From the NCBI RefSeq assembly GCF_018866325.1, contig NZ_CP076457.1, positions 7,475,001-7,539,000 on the forward strand: a DNA stretch of 64,000 nucleotides, in the 5' to 3' direction. This document shows positions 45,819 to 53,521 of this stretch, piece by piece. The notes under the pieces were generated by a model that saw only the letters and a list, made by a program, of their open reading frames with translations, was not told the origin of the DNA and made no database searches. The DNA is from Streptomyces sp. YPW6 (GTDB taxonomy: Bacteria > Actinomycetota > Actinomycetes > Streptomycetales > Streptomycetaceae). Made by a program: the position numbers and the translations under genes. How positions within the stretch are numbered: the stretch's first letter is position 1; every line of letters starts with the position of its first letter.

Positions 45819-46411
45819 GATGTACCCCGTCCCTTCACCAGATGCCGATGGCCGTGTTCGCGTCCCGCCCCGCCGTCCGCGAGAAGGGCGTCGAAGAGCT
45901 TGCGCCCCTCGATCAGCGCCTCCCGCCTCTCCTCGGTGCTCCTGTCCTCGCTCCGGGCGGTGTGCACCCGGCGGTATCCGTCGACGTGCGCGGCGTGGTG
46001 GACGGAGAGCGCGTCCGTACGGTCCTCGAAGTCGTCCCCGTCCGGGAAGCCGCGCTCGCGCGACAGATCGGCCAGCAGCGCGTCGGCCTCGTCGAGGGAG
46101 CGCTCGGGCGATTCGACGAACAGCTCCTGGGCGCTCGCCCAGCGTGCGGCGTACCGCGCGCGGGCCTCCTCGGTCAGCGGGCGCTGCTCGATGGCGCCGT
46201 GCCGCTTCACCCGGTCGTCGAGCTCGCGTTCGGCCGCCTCCCGGTCGCCGCCGTGCCGGGCGACCACCCGGTCGTACTCCGGTCCGAAGCGGCTGCGCAG
46301 GTCCCGGCCGCCGGTGGCGACGCGGCCACGGAGCAGGACGAACGCGGCGATGGCCGCCACGGCGACCACGGCGATGATGATGATCGCTGTCGTCACGGCT
46401 ACCGCCCCCAC
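45815..46411 (-). CDS. Membrane-anchored protein of unknown function (single N-terminal TM helix)
   Basis: 198 aa from GTG 46411. A single strongly hydrophobic helix (AVAVTTAIIIIAVVAVAAIA) is followed by a charged cytoplasmic domain of about 165 residues. GPEYDRVVARHGGDREAAER and RSLDEADALLADLSRERGFP are conserved-looking blocks found in many Streptomyces secreted or membrane hypotheticals. Forms a coupled pair with the downstream linker-rich protein. The ribosome site is weak. Function unknown. Confidence 0.78.
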   Translation of the reverse strand: MGAVAVTTAIIIIAVVAVAAIAAFVLLRGRVATGGRDLRSRFGPEYDRVVARHGGDREAAERELDDRVKRHGAIEQRPLTEEARARYAARWASAQELFVESPERSLDEADALLADLSRERGFPDGDDFEDRTDALSVHHAAHVDGYRRVHTARSEDRSTEERREALIEGRKLFDALLADGGAGREHGHRHLVKGRGTS

Positions 46412-46613
46412 CGTTCATCGGCCGGTACGCAGCTCTGCTGTCCCACAGTGGTCAACCCCTCTCGGTCCGGGCCCGGCGGCAATCGCCGGACGGCGTGCTG
46501 GAGTCCGTGTACCCCCGGATGGCTGTTCAAGGCAGCCCCGTGCCCGAAGGCTTCGCGCGGCGCCCTGTGTAGGGTGAACGTGTCGGATCGGCGGCGAGTC
46601 GGAGGGACATGCG

Positions 46614-47018
46614 ATGACGGAGCGCAAACCACCGGGAGTCAGTTTCGAGTCCTGGGTCGACCGGCAGATCCACGAGGCGCAGGAGCGTGGCGACTTCTCC
46701 CGGCTCCCCGGCTTCGGCAAACCGATCGCCGGCCTGGAACGCCCGTACGACGAGGCCTGGTGGATCAAGCAGAAGATGCAGCGGGAGGGCGTGTCGATGC
46801 TGCCGCCCGCCCTGGCCCTGCGCAAAGAGGTGGAGGACGTCCCCGGCGCGGTGGCCGCCGCCCGGACCGAGGCCGAGGTGCGGCGCATCCTGACCGAGGT
46901 GAACGAGAAGATCGAGCAGGCCGTCCGGATGCCCCCCGAGGGCCCGCCGCTGCAGCTGAAGCCCTTCGACATCGAGGCGGCCGTCCGCCACTGGCGCGAG
47001 GAGCGGCGCCCCGCCTGA
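46614..47018 (+). CDS. DUF1992 (DnaJ-homologue C28-like) protein
   Basis: 134 aa. SFESWVDRQIHEAQERGDF, LPGFGKPI and WWIKQKMQREGVSMLPPALALR cover almost the whole DUF1992 domain (the conserved domain of DNAJC28/YhdN-type proteins, without a J domain). ATG 46614 has a GGAGGGAC ribosome site. Biochemical role unknown. The GNAT gene follows after 37 bp in the same direction. Confidence 0.88.
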   Translation: MTERKPPGVSFESWVDRQIHEAQERGDFSRLPGFGKPIAGLERPYDEAWWIKQKMQREGVSMLPPALALRKEVEDVPGAVAAARTEAEVRRILTEVNEKIEQAVRMPPEGPPLQLKPFDIEAAVRHWREERRPA

Positions 47019-47055
47019 GAGCCGCCGGCCCGCGGCGGTGCGGGACAATCGGTCT

Positions 47056-47556
47056 ATGGAACCAGGCAGCACAGGACGCCGGGGGCGTGCCCCGCGGCGT
47101 ACCGAAGCGGTGATCCGCCGGGCCGTGGCACGCGACGCCGCCCGGCTGACCCGGCTGGTCCGCACGTCACGCGCCTACGAGGGCCCGTACGCCCCGATGG
47201 TCGCGGGCTACCGGGTCGGACCGGACTACATCGAGGCGCACCGGGTCTTCGTCGCCGCGGACGGGGCCACGGGCCAGGTGCTCGGCTTCTACGCGCTGCT
47301 CCTGGACCCGCCCGAACTGGACCTGATGTTCGTCGCCGACGCCGCCCAGGGGCTCGGCATCGGCCGACTGCTCGCCGCACATCTGCGCGAGGAGGCCCGC
47401 GGCGCCGGACTCACGGGCGTCCGGATCGTCTCCCACCCGCCCGCCGAGGGTTTCTACCGGAGCATCGGCGCCGAACCCGTCGGCACGGTCCGGGCGCGCC
47501 CGCCGGCGGTGATGTGGGACCGCCCCGAACTCCTGCTCCCCGTCGACAGCCCCTGA
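47056..47556 (+). CDS. GNAT-family N-acetyltransferase
   Basis: 166 aa. The acetyl-CoA binding motif appears as AQGLGIGRLLAAHL (Q/RxxGxG/A), preceded by LDLMFVADA and followed by VRIVSHPPAEGFYRSIG, the standard GNAT strand 4 to helix 4 order. Target substrate unknown. ATG 47056 is chosen; GTG 47038 is in frame and cannot be excluded. Confidence 0.85.
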   Translation: MEPGSTGRRGRAPRRTEAVIRRAVARDAARLTRLVRTSRAYEGPYAPMVAGYRVGPDYIEAHRVFVAADGATGQVLGFYALLLDPPELDLMFVADAAQGLGIGRLLAAHLREEARGAGLTGVRIVSHPPAEGFYRSIGAEPVGTVRARPPAVMWDRPELLLPVDSP

Positions 47557-47582
47557 GGCGCGCGTCGTACCGGGAACGACGG

Positions 47583-47617
47583 CCGGGGCCCGGCCGCAGG
47601 GTGCGGCCGGGCCCCGG
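47583..47617. terminator. Hairpin terminator between GNAT and VOC genes
   Basis: 16-bp perfect arms 47583-47598 and 47602-47617 with a 3-nt loop, in the convergent gap. Confidence 0.88.
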
Positions 47618-47645
47618 CACCTGACGTGATGTCCGTCCGTGCTGG

Positions 47646-48026
47646 TCAGCCGCCGTAGGGGCGCGTGATCAGCTCCAGCCAATGACCGCCGGGATCGGGG
47701 AAGTACACCCCCCGCCCGCCGTCATTGCGGTTGATCTCGCCGGGGTGCTTCCGCTGGGGATCGGCGTAGAACTCGATTCCCCGCTCCCGGATCTTCGCGA
47801 ACGCGGAGTCGAACTCCGCCTCCGAAACGAGGAAGGCGTAGTGCTGCGGGGTGATCGAGGCGGCGGGAACCGTCGCGAAGTCCAGCGTGACGCTGTTCGC
47901 GAGGACGACGGGAAGGAACGGTCCCCACTCCTCGCCGACCGTCAGATCCAGCAGATCCGCGAAGAATTCGGCGGACTCGCGGTTGTCCCGGCAATGGACG
48001 ATGGTGTGGTTCAACTCGACTGACAC
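47646..48026 (-). CDS. VOC-family (glyoxalase/dioxygenase fold) protein
   Basis: 126 aa from GTG 48026 with a GGAGG site 8 bp upstream. One VOC module: LNHTIVHCRDNRESAEFFADLL at the N-terminal beta-alpha unit and YFPDPGGHWLELITRP at the end, where H and E are typical metal ligands. Its activity cannot be read from the sequence. Confidence 0.82.
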   Translation of the reverse strand: MSVELNHTIVHCRDNRESAEFFADLLDLTVGEEWGPFLPVVLANSVTLDFATVPAASITPQHYAFLVSEAEFDSAFAKIRERGIEFYADPQRKHPGEINRNDGGRGVYFPDPGGHWLELITRPYGG

Positions 48027-48234
48027 GGTGGAATGCCTCCAACGGGCATCTCACGGGCCACCTCCACGCCTCACCCGGCCGGTGACCGACGCGCGATGCC
48101 CTGCGGCGATCTTAGACGCGTCGCACGGCAAGGTCGACCGGGCAGGGGTTGGGCCCGCGCCGGCGGGGCACCTGTAGCCCGCGTCGCACAGGTGGATGCG
48201 CGCCTCAGGTCGCGTCGAGACGAGGAGAGCACCG

Positions 48235-48744
48235 ATGTCGCAGACCACCGGCACAGGCCGGGAGGAGACCCAGGAGGAGCGGGCGGACCGGCAGTGGTCC
48301 GAACTCCTCCAGGAACTGCGCGTCGCGCAGACCGGGGTACAGATCCTGTTCGGCTTCCTGCTCGCGGTGGTCTTCCAGTCACGGTTCGAGGACCTGGGGG
48401 ACGTCGACCGCGACATCTACGTGGTGACCGTGATGCTGGGCTCCGCGACCGCCGCCACGCTCATCGGCCCCGTCTCGTACCACCGGCTGCTCACCGGCCG
48501 CCGGATGAAGCCCGAGACGGTGATCTGGGCCTCGCGGATGACCGTCCTCGGCCTCGTGCTCCTCTTCTGCACGATGTGCTCGGCGCTGCTGCTGATCCTG
48601 CGGGTGGCCCTGCACGACGCGACGGCCCTGTGGCTGGTCGGCGGGATGGCCTTGTGGTTCCTGGCCTGCTGGTTCGTCTTCCCGCTGTGGGCCATCGCCA
48701 AGGGGCGCTCCGGGCCCCGCGAGAACGACCCGGACACCGCGTAG
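48235..48744 (+). CDS. DUF6328-like four-helix membrane protein
   Basis: 169 aa from ATG 48235 (GAGGAGAG ribosome site). A charged N-terminus (EETQEERADRQWSELLQELRVAQ) is followed by four hydrophobic segments at about 40-56, 68-85, 100-125 and 132-152. The motif RVAQTGVQILFGFLL then FQSRF is characteristic of the family. Role unknown. Confidence 0.8.
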   Translation: MSQTTGTGREETQEERADRQWSELLQELRVAQTGVQILFGFLLAVVFQSRFEDLGDVDRDIYVVTVMLGSATAATLIGPVSYHRLLTGRRMKPETVIWASRMTVLGLVLLFCTMCSALLLILRVALHDATALWLVGGMALWFLACWFVFPLWAIAKGRSGPRENDPDTA

Positions 48745-48750
48745 GGCCTG

Positions 48751-49563
48751 TCAGGCGGGGCTGCGCACATCGGTCACCGCGAACAGCGCGCCGTCCGGGT
48801 CGCGCAGCGTGACCTCGGTGCCTTCGAAACCGGTGCGGTCCTCGACGAGGGCGCCGCCGTGCCGCTCGGCCGCGGAGACCGTCTCCGCGAGGTCCGCCAC
48901 CGGGAACTGGACCTGCCAGTGCGGGCGCACCAGCGGATCGGCCGCCGCCTCGACGGCCCCGGAGCTGATCCGGGCCAGCGGATGGCCCTCGCACCGCACG
49001 ATGACCTCGTCGCCCTCGTACGCGACGTCGCAGCCCCCCGGCCGCCCGCTCGCCCAGTCGAGCACCTCGCCGTAGAAGATCGCCGCGTCGAAGGCGTTCC
49101 GGGTCCGCAGCCGCAGCCAGGAGTGCGCGTGGTCGGCCGGGGCCGGCGGCGACGTGGAGGGTTCGGTGCGCTCCCACAGGCCGAACGCCGCCCCGTCCCG
49201 GTCCGAGGCCAGCACCCCGCGCCCCTTGCCCAGCGTCAGCGGTCCCACCGCCACGGTCCCGCTGCGCTCGCGGACCCGGGCGGCGGCCACGTTCGCGTCC
49301 TCCACCGCGAAGTACGGCGTCCAGGCCACCGCGACCTGGTACGCCGAGGAGACGGCGAAGAGACCCGCCACGGGGACCTGGCCGCGGTAGGCGACCGAGA
49401 AGTCGGACCCGAGCCGCCCGGGGCGGAAGGACCAGCCCAGGACCTGGGAGTAGAACCGCTCGGCGGTCTCCCGGTGCCGTGTCATGAGGGTGACCCAGCA
49501 CGGTGCGGTCGGCCCCGTCAGGGGTGCTGCCGAGGAGGCCGTACGGGGATCGCTTCCGGTCAT
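48751..49563 (-). CDS. Two-domain VOC-family protein
   Basis: 270 aa from ATG 49563. Two tandem VOC modules: PCWVTLMTRHRETAERFYSQ to about 130, then HSWLRLRTRNAFDAAIFYGE to the end with VTLRDPDGALFAV. Typical of Streptomyces bleomycin-resistance/glyoxalase-like proteins (e.g. hydroxylase-type CFP-30B relatives). Substrate unknown. It ends 6 bp after the stop of the convergent membrane protein gene. Confidence 0.82.
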   Translation of the reverse strand: MTGSDPRTASSAAPLTGPTAPCWVTLMTRHRETAERFYSQVLGWSFRPGRLGSDFSVAYRGQVPVAGLFAVSSAYQVAVAWTPYFAVEDANVAAARVRERSGTVAVGPLTLGKGRGVLASDRDGAAFGLWERTEPSTSPPAPADHAHSWLRLRTRNAFDAAIFYGEVLDWASGRPGGCDVAYEGDEVIVRCEGHPLARISSGAVEAAADPLVRPHWQVQFPVADLAETVSAAERHGGALVEDRTGFEGTEVTLRDPDGALFAVTDVRSPA

Positions 49564-49672
49564 GGTCCACTGCCTTCGTCGGGGAGCGGCGTTCTGCCGG
49601 GCCGCTGCGGTCCAGCAACCAGCCTTGACCGGCCCGACCGGTCCCGCAACGCGGGCCGTGCACCGGACCGGG

Positions 49673-50587
49673 TCACGGCCCGGCGCGCGGCGGGGCGTTC
49701 GTGACGTCGAGGAAGACCTGGTCGGCCTGCGGCCACCGGTCGGCCATCGCCTCCCTGATGCGCATCGAGACCTCCTCGACGCGCTCGCTGTCGATGCCGG
49801 GGGCGAGGTCGACACGGGCGGCCACCAGGACCGAGTCCATGCCGAGGCGCATCGTCAGCAGCTCGGCGACGTCGTCGATCTCGCTCTGGTGCAGCAGGAA
49901 GGCCACCAGCTCCCGGCGCAGCTCCGGATCCACAGCCTCGCCGATCAGCTGGTCGCGGGCGTCCCGGCCGAGGCGGAAGGCGACGTACACGAGCAGCAGC
50001 CCGATCCCCAGCGAGGCCGCCGACTCCCACACCACACTCCCGGTGGCGAGACGCAGTCCCATGCCCGTCATCGCGAGCGTCACGCCGAGAACCGCCGTGC
50101 CGTCCTCGGCGATGACGGTGCGCAAAGCCGGGTCCAGGGACCCGCGCTGCTCGCCGCGCGCCTGGTGCAGGGCCCGGGTGAGGGAGGTGGCCTCGGCGAC
50201 GAAGGCGACGCCGAGGACGATCAGCCCCGCCGTGTAGCTCTCGGGCGAGTCGTGGTCGTCCCGGCGGAGTGAGGAGAGCCCTTGGTAGAAGGAGAAGCAG
50301 CCGCCCATCACGAAGATTCCGACAGCGGCCAGCAGCGCCCAGAAGAAGCGCTCCTTGCCGTATCCGAAGGGATGACGGGCGTCCGGCGGCCGGCGGCTGC
50401 GCCGGAGCGCGGCGAGGAGGAACACCTCGTTGAGGCTGTCGGCGACCGAGTGGGCCGCCTCCGACAGCAGGGCGGGCGATCCGGAGGCCAGTCCGCCCAG
50501 GGTCTTGGCCACCGCGATCACGAGGTTCGCCGCGAGCGCGACCAGGACCGTCAGGCGCGTACGCCGGTCGGCGGGCGAGCCGGCCAT
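49673..50587 (-). CDS. Cation diffusion facilitator family transporter
   Basis: 304 aa. About five to six transmembrane helices; the metal-binding HSVADSLNEVF and HPFGYGKERFFW motifs match CDF helix 2 and the following loop. A C-terminal cytoplasmic domain of about 90 residues (LRRELVAFLLHQSEIDDVAE, VAARVDLAPGIDSERVEEV) is the ferredoxin-like dimerisation domain. It exports divalent cations such as Zn2+, Mn2+ or Fe2+ in exchange for H+; the metal cannot be assigned. ATG 50587 is favoured over GTG 50590 because of the spacing to GGAGG. Confidence 0.9.
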   Translation of the reverse strand: MAGSPADRRTRLTVLVALAANLVIAVAKTLGGLASGSPALLSEAAHSVADSLNEVFLLAALRRSRRPPDARHPFGYGKERFFWALLAAVGIFVMGGCFSFYQGLSSLRRDDHDSPESYTAGLIVLGVAFVAEATSLTRALHQARGEQRGSLDPALRTVIAEDGTAVLGVTLAMTGMGLRLATGSVVWESAASLGIGLLLVYVAFRLGRDARDQLIGEAVDPELRRELVAFLLHQSEIDDVAELLTMRLGMDSVLVAARVDLAPGIDSERVEEVSMRIREAMADRWPQADQVFLDVTNAPPRAGP

Positions 50588-50641
50588 CACAACCTCCTGG
50601 ACGGAGGGGGCCGGCGTGACGCCCTCCGGGGGACGGGCAGG

Positions 50642-50983
50642 TCAGCTGCGGGGCTGTTCCTCGTCCGGGGGCATCGGGTGGTTGCCGTGGTCCTTCAGCT
50701 CGTACGGCGACAGGGCGTGACCGTCCTCGGGAAAACGGTCGGAGGAATGCGGGTCGGTCTGCTCGATATGGCTGCGCCGTTCGGGCTTTCGCGGTTGCTC
50801 ATGAGGCCGGGGCGGCGGCGGTTCGGCGTCGTGCTTGCGCTTGGTCAGGAGGAAGCCGCCGATCAGCAGTGCCACGACGGCCACCGCCACGACGCCCATG
50901 AAGATCCCGAGAGCCCCCGTGCCGTCCGCGAGCGGGACCTCGGCGGGCGCGTCGACCGCATTGACTGCCTTCAAAACATCCAT
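50642..50983 (-). CDS. DUF6479-like small membrane protein
   Basis: 113 aa. A single transmembrane helix (IFMGVVAVAVVALLIGGFLL) at about 27-47 is followed by KRKH and a highly charged Pro-rich cytoplasmic tail ending in SPYELKDHGNHPMPPDEE. Family resemblance is to small Streptomyces membrane proteins of DUF6479 type. Function unknown. Confidence 0.72.
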   Translation of the reverse strand: MDVLKAVNAVDAPAEVPLADGTGALGIFMGVVAVAVVALLIGGFLLTKRKHDAEPPPPRPHEQPRKPERRSHIEQTDPHSSDRFPEDGHALSPYELKDHGNHPMPPDEEQPRS

Positions 50984-51136
50984 GTCTTCGGCATACCCCG
51001 GGAGAAGGGTGACAGTCAGCTATTCACAGCAATTCATGTTTTATGGGTATCTCAGGGGAAACGCGTTTCAAGACCGCGAGTCGGGACAGCCCTCCTGCCC
51101 GCCCCCGGACAGTCCAGACCCCCGGAAGGAACCACG

Positions 51137-51526
51137 GTGAACAGCACCCCCGAGCAGAGCGGCCAGGAGCACCCGACGGGCCGGGAGGTGGTGGTCTCGC
51201 TGAGCCGCTGCGACACCGAGGACGCCCGGACCGTGTTCGACGTGCTCGCCACCGGCTTCGCCTCCGACCACCCGATGGGCGAGACCCCCGAGCAGGCCTC
51301 CGGCCCCCGCCCGACCGTCTGGGTCACCACCGTCGACGTGTCCGAACCGAAGGCCGACGCCGCCCCCGCCCACCTCACCGCACCGGTCACGGTGGACGCC
51401 CAGGGCGGCTACTGGGCCGTCGACCGGCTGCGTGCCCACCTCACCGGAGCCTTCGCGGTGAGCGTGGTCGGCACGGCCGCCGGGGACCAGGAGCAGGAGG
51501 TCCGGCTGCGGCTGCGGAGCCGCTGA
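51137..51526 (+). CDS. Small conserved Streptomyces protein (DUF6207-like)
   Basis: 129 aa from GTG 51137 (GGAAGGAA ribosome site). REVVVSLSRCDTEDARTVFDVLATGFASD is similar to the DUF6207 core, with further strands VWVTTVDVS and a C-terminal EQEVRLRLRSR. No signal peptide or enzyme motif. The upstream region 51020-51050 is AT-rich (ATGTTTTATGGGTAT) and probably holds its promoter. Confidence 0.65.
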   Translation: MNSTPEQSGQEHPTGREVVVSLSRCDTEDARTVFDVLATGFASDHPMGETPEQASGPRPTVWVTTVDVSEPKADAAPAHLTAPVTVDAQGGYWAVDRLRAHLTGAFAVSVVGTAAGDQEQEVRLRLRSR

Positions 51527-51632
51527 CCGGCCGGGCGAGGGCCCGCCCCGGACCCACCCGCAACACACCGGGAGAACAACCGGAAGACGTCCGGGGCGGG
51601 ATGCGCCCGGCGGCGAAGCGAAAGGCGCACGC

Positions 51633-52193
51633 ATGGATTCCCTCGCTCTCGGAGCGGACCTCGAACCGGAACCGGTCGTCGACGAACACTCCACCGTGAC
51701 CCTGTCCGTCAACGGCGCGGAGACGACGCTGACCGTCGACCACCGCGCCACGGTCCTGGAGACCCTCCGGGAGAGCTTCGGCCTCACCGGGGCCAAGAAG
51801 GGCTGCGACCACGGCCAGTGCGGAGCCTGCACGGTCCTCGTCGACGGGCGGCGGGTCAACAGCTGCCTGCTGCTCGCCGTCGCCCAGGACGGCGCCACGG
51901 TCACCACGGTGGAAGGGCTCGCCGACGGCGAGAGCCTGCACCCGGTGCAGCAGGCGTTCGTCGAGCGCGACGCCCTCCAGTGCGGCTTCTGCACCCCGGG
52001 CCAGATCTGCTCGGCCGTGGGCATGCTCCGCGAGGCCGCCGACGGGCACCCCTCGCACGTCACCGGGCCGGACACCGCGGCCGGGCCGGCCGCCCTCGAC
52101 GCCGACGAGATCCGCGAACGCATGAGCGGCAACCTCTGCCGGTGCGGGGCCTATCCCCGCATCGTCGAAGCCATCGAGGACGTGATCGAGTGA
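51633..52193 (+). CDS. Aldehyde/xanthine oxidoreductase 2Fe-2S subunit (PaoA/YagT-like)
   Basis: 186 aa. The plant-type 2Fe-2S ligands CDHGQCGAC plus downstream NSC are at about 58-82. The second 2Fe-2S cluster motifs CGFCTPGQ and CRCGAYPRI follow. There is no Tat signal, unlike E. coli PaoA, so the enzyme is probably cytoplasmic. It passes electrons from the Mo cofactor subunit to the FAD subunit. Its stop overlaps the GTG of the next gene. Confidence 0.93.
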   Translation: MDSLALGADLEPEPVVDEHSTVTLSVNGAETTLTVDHRATVLETLRESFGLTGAKKGCDHGQCGACTVLVDGRRVNSCLLLAVAQDGATVTTVEGLADGESLHPVQQAFVERDALQCGFCTPGQICSAVGMLREAADGHPSHVTGPDTAAGPAALDADEIRERMSGNLCRCGAYPRIVEAIEDVIE

Positions 52194-53191
52194 AACCGTT
52201 CGGCTATGCGCGCCCCGCCTCCGCCGACGAGGCCGTCCGGCTCTGCGCGGCCGGTCCCGGCGCCCGCTTCCTGGGCGGCGGCACCAATCTGGTGGACCTG
52301 ATGAAGCTCGGCGTGGAGACGCCCCGGATCCTCATCGACGTCTCCGGGCTGCCCCTGGACCGGGTGACCCGGACCCCGGAGGGCGGCCTGAGCATCGGCG
52401 CCACCGTGCGCAACAGCGACCTGGCCGCCCACCCCGACGTCACGGAGAACTACCCGGCTCTGTCCCAGGCGGTACTGGCCGGAGCCTCCGGACAGCTCCG
52501 CAACGCCGCCACCACCGGCGGCAACCTGCTCCAGCGCACCCGGTGCCGCTACTTCCAGGACGTCTCCAAGCCCTGCAACAAACGGCTTCCCGGCTCCGGC
52601 TGCCCCGCGCGCGAGGGAACCCACCGTGACCTGGCGATCCTCGGCCACTCGCCGGAGTGCGTGGCCACCAACCCCTCCGACATGGCCGTGGCCCTCGCCG
52701 CGCTGGACGCGACCGTGCTCCTCGTCGGACCCGAGGGCGAACGGACCGTGCCGCTCACCGGATTCCACCGGCTGCCGGGGGAGAACCCCGACCAGGACAC
52801 CGTGATCAGGCCGGGCGAGCTGATCACCGAGGTGGTACTCCCGCCGCCGGCGCCCGGCACGGCCTCCCGCTACCGCAAGGCCCGCGACCGGGCCAGTTAC
52901 GCCTTCGCCCTGGTCTCCGTCGCCGCCACGCTCCGGGTGGCGGCGGGCCGGGTGGAGCACGCGACGCTGGCGTTCGGCGGCGTCGCCCACCGGCCGTGGC
53001 GGGCCCGCAGGGCCGAGGCCGAACTGCGCGACGCCCCGGCCACCCCGGCCGCCTTCCAGCACGCCCTGATCGCCGAACTGGCCGAGGCGCGGCCGCTGCG
53101 CGACAACGCCTTCAAGGTGGACCTCGCCCGCCGCCTCGCCCTGGACGTACTCGGCGAGCTCACCGAGCGGCAGCCCGCCCGCACCGGCTGA
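52190..53191 (+). CDS. Aldehyde oxidoreductase FAD subunit with extra Fe-S loop (PaoB/YagS-like)
   Basis: 333 aa from GTG 52190 (overlap GTGA with the previous stop). FAD-binding RFLGGGTNLVDLMKLG and GNLLQRTRC. The four Cys in the loop RTRC...KPCNKR...GSGC...SPEC match the 4Fe-4S insertion of PaoB/4-hydroxybenzoyl-CoA-reductase-like subunits. The C-terminal CO-dehydrogenase-flavoprotein domain includes VDLARRLALDVLGEL. Final acceptor unknown. Confidence 0.92.
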   Translation: MKPFGYARPASADEAVRLCAAGPGARFLGGGTNLVDLMKLGVETPRILIDVSGLPLDRVTRTPEGGLSIGATVRNSDLAAHPDVTENYPALSQAVLAGASGQLRNAATTGGNLLQRTRCRYFQDVSKPCNKRLPGSGCPAREGTHRDLAILGHSPECVATNPSDMAVALAALDATVLLVGPEGERTVPLTGFHRLPGENPDQDTVIRPGELITEVVLPPPAPGTASRYRKARDRASYAFALVSVAATLRVAAGRVEHATLAFGGVAHRPWRARRAEAELRDAPATPAAFQHALIAELAEARPLRDNAFKVDLARRLALDVLGELTERQPARTG

Positions 53192-53521
53192 CCCCGCCCG
53201 GCACGGCCGGCCCCGCACGGGCCGGTCGAGCCGGCCGGACCCGGTGAGCACGCCCGGACCGGTCGCCCCCTCGTGGGCCGGTGGACCCGCCCGGACCGCC
53301 CGGCATGGCCAACCCGCCCGGACCGGTCGACCCGCCCGGCGTGGCCGCCCCTTCCCGGACCGGTCGAGCCGGCCGGACCCGGTGACCTCGCCCGGCCCGG
53401 CCGGCCCCCGCCCGCCCGGCTGGCCTCGTCCCATCGACCGGCCACGTCCTGCCCACCGGCTGCCCCTTCGGCACAGCGGCCGTCCGCCCGCCCGCACCAC
53501 CGACCCCCGAGGACCCCCGCC
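53192..53521. repeat. 330-bp repetitive GC-rich spacer within the oxidoreductase operon
   Basis: Made of degenerate units built from CCCGGACCGGTCGA and GGCCGGACCCG. An exact 26-nt copy pair lies at 53222-53247 and 53360-53385 (both begin CCGGTCGAGCCGGCC). No coding sequence or clear promoter. The Mo-subunit ribosome site GAGGAC lies at its end. Confidence 0.75.
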
